Below, one piece after another: positions 59,802 through 64,000 of a stretch of 64,000 bases of DNA. Below the pieces are notes generated by a model. That model worked only from the letters and a program-made list of their open reading frames with translations, was not told the DNA's origin and ran no database searches. The DNA is from Pseudomonas viridiflava (lineage in GTDB: Bacteria; Pseudomonadota; Gammaproteobacteria; Pseudomonadales; Pseudomonadaceae), in the NCBI RefSeq assembly GCF_900582195.1, contig NZ_UTHA01000227.1:310001-374000 (forward strand), written 5' to 3'. A program made the position numbers and the translations under genes. Every line of letters starts with the position of its first letter. Within the stretch, counting starts at the first letter, position 1.

Positions 59802-60398
59802 ATGTCCAGACCCCAATGCCCGCGCTGCCTGCGCCCCCAGACCCATTGCCTGTGCGAGTTGATCCCGCGCCTCGACAGTCGCACGCGGGTGTTGCTGTTG
59901 CAGCATCCGAGCGAGGTCAATCATGCGTTGAACACTGCGCGGTTAGCGGCGCTGGGATTGACCAATGCCGAGCTGATCGTGGGCGAGGTGTTCGAGGATT
60001 TGCCGACGCTGTTGAACCGGCCGGGGTATCGGGCGCGCTTGTTGTTTCCGGCTGATGATGCGCAGCCGATGCAGGCTTATGGCGAGTCCGATGAACCGTT
60101 GTTGCTGGTGGTGCCGGACGGCACGTGGCGCAAGGCGCGCAAGATGTTACACCTCAATCCGCTGCTGGCGGCGTTGCCAAGAGTGACACTGGCCGAGGGC
60201 GGCGTGTCGCGCTATCGCTTGCGCAAGGCACCGGGGCCGGGGGCGTTGTCGACGATTGAGGCGATTGTGCAGGCGTTGCAGACGCTGGAGCCGTCGGTGT
60301 CATTCGAGCCGTTGCTCAAGCCGTTCGAGGCGTTGATCGAGGGGCAGATTGCGGCGATGGGGGAGGAGACGTTTCAGCGTAATCATGGTGATAGATAG
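59802..60398 (+). CDS. tapT: tRNA-uridine aminocarboxypropyltransferase (DTW domain)
   Basis: A 198-residue enzyme with the DTW-domain marks: 'CPRCLRPQTHCLC' cysteine cluster at the N-terminus, 'RVLLLQHPSEVNHALNTARL', and the motif 'VVPDGTWRKARKML' (DGTW). The family adds a 3-amino-3-carboxypropyl group from S-adenosylmethionine to a uridine of tRNA. It starts 18 bases after gbuR and may be co-transcribed with it. It is followed by a REP pair, then the convergent lapC. Confidence 0.9.
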   Translation: MSRPQCPRCLRPQTHCLCELIPRLDSRTRVLLLQHPSEVNHALNTARLAALGLTNAELIVGEVFEDLPTLLNRPGYRARLLFPADDAQPMQAYGESDEPLLLVVPDGTWRKARKMLHLNPLLAALPRVTLAEGGVSRYRLRKAPGPGALSTIEAIVQALQTLEPSVSFEPLLKPFEALIEGQIAAMGEETFQRNHGDR

Positions 60399-60418
60399 GC
60401 GTTGATTGTGCCGGCCTC

Positions 60419-60484
60419 TTCGCGAGCAGGCTCGCTCCCACAGGGGAACGCATTCCAAAATGTGGGAGCGAGCTTGCTCGCGAA
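60419..60484. repeat. REP doublet (REPIN), short spacer
   Basis: Inverted 'TTCGCGAGCAGGCTCGCTCCCACA'-type copies in shortened form, with a 17-base spacer, between tapT and lapC. Confidence 0.88.
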
Positions 60485-60519
60485 GGCGCCAGATCAATCA
60501 CCGCAAATCTCAACATTGA

Positions 60520-61881
60520 CTAGCGCTCGCGCATCGCCTCGGTCCGGGCTTTCAGCACCGGTTTCAGCAAGTAATCCAGCACGCTCTTCTCGCCGGTAAT
60601 AATGTCCACCGTCGCCACCATCCCGGGAATAATCAGCAACGGTTTCACATCCCCGCCCAAATGGTTTTTATCGGTGCGCACCTGAATCAGATAGAAGCTG
60701 TTGCCCTTGTCATCGGTAATCGTGTCGGCGCCGATCAACTCAAGCTTGGCGCTCAGCCCGCCGTAAATCGTGTAGTCGTAAGCGCTGAACTTGACCATCG
60801 CCTTCTGCCCCGGATGCAGGAACGCAACATCCTGCGGCCGCACCTTGGCCTCGATCAGCAGGTTGTCTTCCAGCGGCACGATTTCCACCATGTCACTGCC
60901 CGGTTGAACCACGCCGCCGATGGTGTTGACCTTCATTTGCTTGATCACGCCGCGCACGGGCGATATGACCGTGGTGCGGGTCACTCGGTCATCGATGGCG
61001 ATGCTGGTGGCGGTGATTTTCGACAGGTCGGTGCGTTTCTCGTTCAGCTCCTTGGCCGCCTCGGAACGGAAGGTTTGTTCCGACTCGTCGATCTTGCTGC
61101 GGATCTCGGCAATCGCCGATTCAGCGCGGGGGATAGCCAGTGTCGTCGCGTTTAACGAGCCTCGGATTTCCACCGCACTGCGTTTCAGTCGGAGGATTTC
61201 CACGGGTGACACGGCGCCGGTTTTCACCAGCGGTTCGGACATGTTCATCTCTTGCTGCAGCAACGCCAGACTGGAACTGAACTGGCCCTGCTTGGAGCGA
61301 AACTCGGCGAGTTCCTGAGTCTTTTGCCGCAGTTGTTCGCTCAATGTGCGCTGCTCACTGGCCAGTCGGCGCTGGCGTTGTTCGTACAGCGAACGCTCGT
61401 CTTCGGCGACCTGCGGCGCCTTGGCGATCACCTCAGCGGAGAGCTTGAAAGGCCGGCCCTCGGCCTCCGCCGACAGCCGTTCGACCTGGGCAGTCAGCGC
61501 GTAACGATCAGCCTCGCTCTCACCCTTGTTCGAGCGAAAGCGTGTGTCATCCAGGCGCAGCAGCGTGTCGCCCTTGTTCACCATTTGCCCTTCACGTACG
61601 AAGATTTCGGTGACGATGCCGCCTTCAAGGTTCTGGATCACCTGAACCTTGCTCGACGGAATCGCCTTGCCTTCACCCATGGTCACTTCTTCGAGCACGG
61701 CGAATTTGGCCCAGACCACCGCGCTGATCAGCAACGCTGCGGCCAGCCACACGGTGATCCGCGACCAGCGCGGTGAATCCTGCAAGGACGCGCCGGCGGT
61801 TTCCGGCATGAACTCGGCTTCGGCGCTTTTGCCGAAACTGTCGAAGTAGCCGCGCTGTTTACTATCGGTGGAAGCAGACAT
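60520..61881 (-). CDS. lapC: HlyD-type type I secretion periplasmic adaptor (LapC)
   Basis: A 453-residue adaptor: a short cytoplasmic start, a membrane segment 'VWLAAALLISAVVWAKFAVL' (about 40-60), a long coiled coil ('LRQKTQELAEFRSKQGQF' region, about 180-320), and a lipoyl/barrel C-terminus with 'PGSDMVEIVPLEDNLLIEAKV'. It links the inner membrane ABC component to an outer membrane TolC-type pore (LapE). In P. fluorescens LapBCE exports the giant adhesin LapA for biofilms. It lies 10 bases after lapB, so they form an operon on the minus strand. ATG 61881 begins 'MSASTDSKQRGYFDSFG'. Confidence 0.92.
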   Translation of the reverse strand: MSASTDSKQRGYFDSFGKSAEAEFMPETAGASLQDSPRWSRITVWLAAALLISAVVWAKFAVLEEVTMGEGKAIPSSKVQVIQNLEGGIVTEIFVREGQMVNKGDTLLRLDDTRFRSNKGESEADRYALTAQVERLSAEAEGRPFKLSAEVIAKAPQVAEDERSLYEQRQRRLASEQRTLSEQLRQKTQELAEFRSKQGQFSSSLALLQQEMNMSEPLVKTGAVSPVEILRLKRSAVEIRGSLNATTLAIPRAESAIAEIRSKIDESEQTFRSEAAKELNEKRTDLSKITATSIAIDDRVTRTTVISPVRGVIKQMKVNTIGGVVQPGSDMVEIVPLEDNLLIEAKVRPQDVAFLHPGQKAMVKFSAYDYTIYGGLSAKLELIGADTITDDKGNSFYLIQVRTDKNHLGGDVKPLLIIPGMVATVDIITGEKSVLDYLLKPVLKARTEAMRER

Positions 61882-61891
61882 GGGGCAACTC

Positions 61892-64000
61892 CTAGACCGC
61901 CGCGGAGCCGACACGGCCCTTGCGCAGTGCATCGATGACCGCTTCTTTCGGACCGTCGGCGACGACCCGGCCGTTGTCCAGCACCAGCAACCGGTCCACC
62001 AGGCTCAGCATCGAGGTGCGATGGGTAACCAGCAGCAGCGTCTTGCCTTGCACCCAGCCGTGCAGCTTCTGCCGCAGCAGGTCCTCGCTGCTGTTGTCCA
62101 TGGCGCTGGTGGGTTCGTCGAGCAGCATGATCGGCGGGTCGAGCAGCAGCGATCGCGCCAGCAACACCGCCTGACGTTGGCCGCCGGAAAGCAATTGCCC
62201 GCGTTCGCCTACCGGCCGGTCGAAGCCTTGCGGATGCTGGCGAGCGAGTTCGGTAACGCCGGTCAGTTCGGCGACTTCGAGCATGCGTGAATCGCTGATG
62301 TAACGCGCGCCGAGAGTGAGGTTGTCGCGCAGGCTGCCGGCCAGCAGCGGAAGGTCGTGGGCAACGTAACCGATTTGCTGGCGCAGGTCGGCGACGTCGA
62401 GTTGGCGCAGGTCGAGGCCGTCGAGCAACAGTTGGCCTTCTTCGGGTTCATAGAAACCCATGACCAATCGCGCCAAGGTGCTTTTGCCTGAACCACTGCG
62501 ACCGATGATGCCGACCCGTTCACCGGGTTTCAGGCTGAAACTGACATTGCTCAGCGCCGGCGCGTTTTGGCCGTTGTAGTGAAAGGTCACGCCGCTGACG
62601 TCCAGCGCACCTTGCAGTTGCGTGCGCTCCAGCGGCCGCTGTTTGCCGTCGCGTTCCTGCGGCAGGGCCATCAGCGCATCGGTGCTTTTCATGGTCAGTT
62701 GCGCTTGCTGATAGCGGGTGATCAGCCCGGCAATCTGCCCCAGCGGCGCGAGCACGCGACTGCCGAGCATGTAACTGGCGACCAGCGCACCGACGCTGAG
62801 GTTGCCGGCGATGATGCTGTAGACCCCGGCGACAATCGTCGCCATCCCTGAGAATTGTTGAATGAACAGCGTGCCGTTGGTGGCCAGCGCCGACAGATTG
62901 CGTGCGTGGCTGTCGAGGCGGGTGAGGGCGCCGTGGGTGCTTTCCCATTTGTGCTGGCGCTCGCTTTCGGCGCTGCAGGCCTTGAGGGTCTCCAGGCCAC
63001 CGAGGGTTTCGATCAGCACCGCTTGCCGTTCAGCGCCGAGGCTCAGGCTCTTTTGCACGGTGTCGCGCAGACGTACCTGAATGATCATCGCGAAGATGAT
63101 GGTGATCGGAAACGCCAGCAGCGGAATCACCACCAGCCAGCCGCCGAGCAGGCCGATGACCACCAGCATCAGCACCACGAAGGGCAGGTCGATCAGGCTG
63201 GTCAACGTCACCGCCGTGAGGAATTCGCGCAGGCCCTGGAAGTCATGAATGCTCTGGGCGAAACCGCCGATGGTCGCCGGCCGTGCCTTCATCGACATGC
63301 CGGTAATGCGCTCGAATAAAGTCGCGGAAAGGATCACATCGGTTTTCTTGCCGGCGGTGTCGAGCAGGTGCGCACGCACCACCCGCAGCACCAGTTCGAA
63401 ACCGGTGCCGATCAGCAGCCCGATCGACAGCACCCACAGGGTCGAGGTGGCCTGATTCGGCACCACGCGGTCATACGTCTGCATGACGAACAGCGGCACC
63501 ATCAGGCCTAACAGGTTGATCAGGAAACTGGCGAGGATCGCGTCGCTGTAGAGCCATTTCGACAGCTTCAGCGTGTCACGAAACCATGCGTGCACCCGTG
63601 GCACCAGCGGCGAGCGCAGGTCTTCGAGTTCGTGGCGCGGACGGGCGAACAAGGCCTGGCCGCTGTAGTGTTCAGTGAGTTCGTCGCGACTGATCCATTG
63701 TTCGCCGCCATCGGCCTCACTGGGCAGGATCAACGCTTTGCCGTCGTCGCCGAAACGCCGCAACACGGCGGTGCGGCCGTCGTTGAGCAGTAACAGAATC
63801 GGCAGATTGAGCGGCGAGATGTCTTTCAGCTCACGGCGCAGAATTCGTGCCTGCAACCCGGCCCGGGCGGCGGCGCGGGGCAGCAGATCGAGACTCAGGC
63901 GTTGTTTGTCGAGAGGCAGGCCGGCACTCAGGCTGGCGCGACTGACCGTTGCGCCATGCAGTTTGCAGAGGATCAACAGACCGTCGAGTAACGGATCATC
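61892..64000 (-). CDS. lapB: Type I secretion ABC transporter (LapB), C-terminal part
   Basis: The gene runs off the right edge: in-frame codons continue upstream of 63976 as 'DDPLLDGLLILCKLHG', so the true start is beyond 64000. In the visible 703 codons come a C39-like domain with no clear catalytic Cys/His pair (61-residue N-part), six membrane helices, then Walker A 'GRSGSGKST', signature 'LLSGGQRQAVLLARSLLL', Walker B 'IMLLDEPTSAMD' and H-loop 'LVTHRTSM'. It powers LapA export from the inner membrane. It starts the lapBC unit read on the minus strand; lapE and lapA would lie outside. Confidence 0.92.
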   Translation of the reverse strand, partial: DDPLLDGLLILCKLHGATVSRASLSAGLPLDKQRLSLDLLPRAAARAGLQARILRRELKDISPLNLPILLLLNDGRTAVLRRFGDDGKALILPSEADGGEQWISRDELTEHYSGQALFARPRHELEDLRSPLVPRVHAWFRDTLKLSKWLYSDAILASFLINLLGLMVPLFVMQTYDRVVPNQATSTLWVLSIGLLIGTGFELVLRVVRAHLLDTAGKKTDVILSATLFERITGMSMKARPATIGGFAQSIHDFQGLREFLTAVTLTSLIDLPFVVLMLVVIGLLGGWLVVIPLLAFPITIIFAMIIQVRLRDTVQKSLSLGAERQAVLIETLGGLETLKACSAESERQHKWESTHGALTRLDSHARNLSALATNGTLFIQQFSGMATIVAGVYSIIAGNLSVGALVASYMLGSRVLAPLGQIAGLITRYQQAQLTMKSTDALMALPQERDGKQRPLERTQLQGALDVSGVTFHYNGQNAPALSNVSFSLKPGERVGIIGRSGSGKSTLARLVMGFYEPEEGQLLLDGLDLRQLDVADLRQQIGYVAHDLPLLAGSLRDNLTLGARYISDSRMLEVAELTGVTELARQHPQGFDRPVGERGQLLSGGQRQAVLLARSLLLDPPIMLLDEPTSAMDNSSEDLLRQKLHGWVQGKTLLLVTHRTSMLSLVDRLLVLDNGRVVADGPKEAVIDALRKGRVGSAAV

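Overview
This 64 kb window is a piece of chromosome from a Pseudomonas of the fluorescens group. Four things point there. Gene order matches remembered P. aeruginosa PAO1 neighbourhoods (PA3286-PA3284, PA3223-PA3228, PA1413-PA1422). A guanidinobutyrase locus (gbuA/gbuR) is present. The LapB/LapC adhesin exporter of P. fluorescens lies at the right end. Paired REP-type palindromes of the 'GTGGGAGCGAGC..GCTCGCGAA' kind are scattered between genes. I see no rRNA, tRNA, CRISPR array, prophage or insertion sequence; the DNA is gene-dense, GC-rich and mostly housekeeping.

Layout. 1-8 kb: a DUF2442 end, a DUF748 membrane protein, cysK, an LpxO-type lipid A hydroxylase, two EamA transporters and aceK. 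8-16 kb: the hrpA helicase, a long FabH-type ketoacyl synthase, an ECF sigma factor with its zinc anti-sigma factor, and a porin. 16-25.6 kb: a GNAT-like protein, aqpZ, an ABC exporter, ppiA, a hydrolase, a LysR regulator, azoR and a third EamA/DMT transporter. 25.6-30.3 kb: a mechanosensitive channel, a DEAD-box helicase, a papain-like cysteine peptidase with an unknown partner, and a small periplasmic protein.

30.4-44.2 kb is the main accessory region. It holds one 4,305-residue two-partner-secretion exoprotein of the filamentous haemagglutinin/CdiA type. The protein has an extended signal peptide, a TPS domain, a very long repeat stalk and a C-terminal SHH-motif nuclease-like domain, followed at once by a small putative immunity gene. 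No TpsB/CdiB transporter gene is beside it. The promoter side is crowded with inverted repeats, and the 3' end changes in base composition, as expected for a swapped toxin/immunity cassette.

44.2-53 kb: a DUF899 protein, a lipoprotein, a TorF-like outer membrane protein, CvfB, DUF2177, a fourth EamA transporter, an MFS transporter and a divergent LysR gene. 53-59.8 kb: the guanidinobutyrase region. On the minus strand it runs gbuA, a SnoaL-like protein, an NCS1 permease, a sodium:solute symporter, a metallo-hydrolase and a carrier-protein-like gene that lacks the attachment serine; gbuR diverges from gbuA. A 24-bp dyad (58721-58744) in the gbuA/gbuR gap is a good candidate GbuR operator. 59.8-64 kb: the tRNA-modifying DTW-domain gene, lapC, and lapB running off the end.

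The observations most worth following are the orphan CdiA-like toxin with its immunity gene, the cysteine peptidase/partner pair with an 18-bp AT-rich palindrome upstream, the polyproline upstream ORF before the first EamA transporter, and the gbuA/gbuR and MFS/LysR operator candidates.
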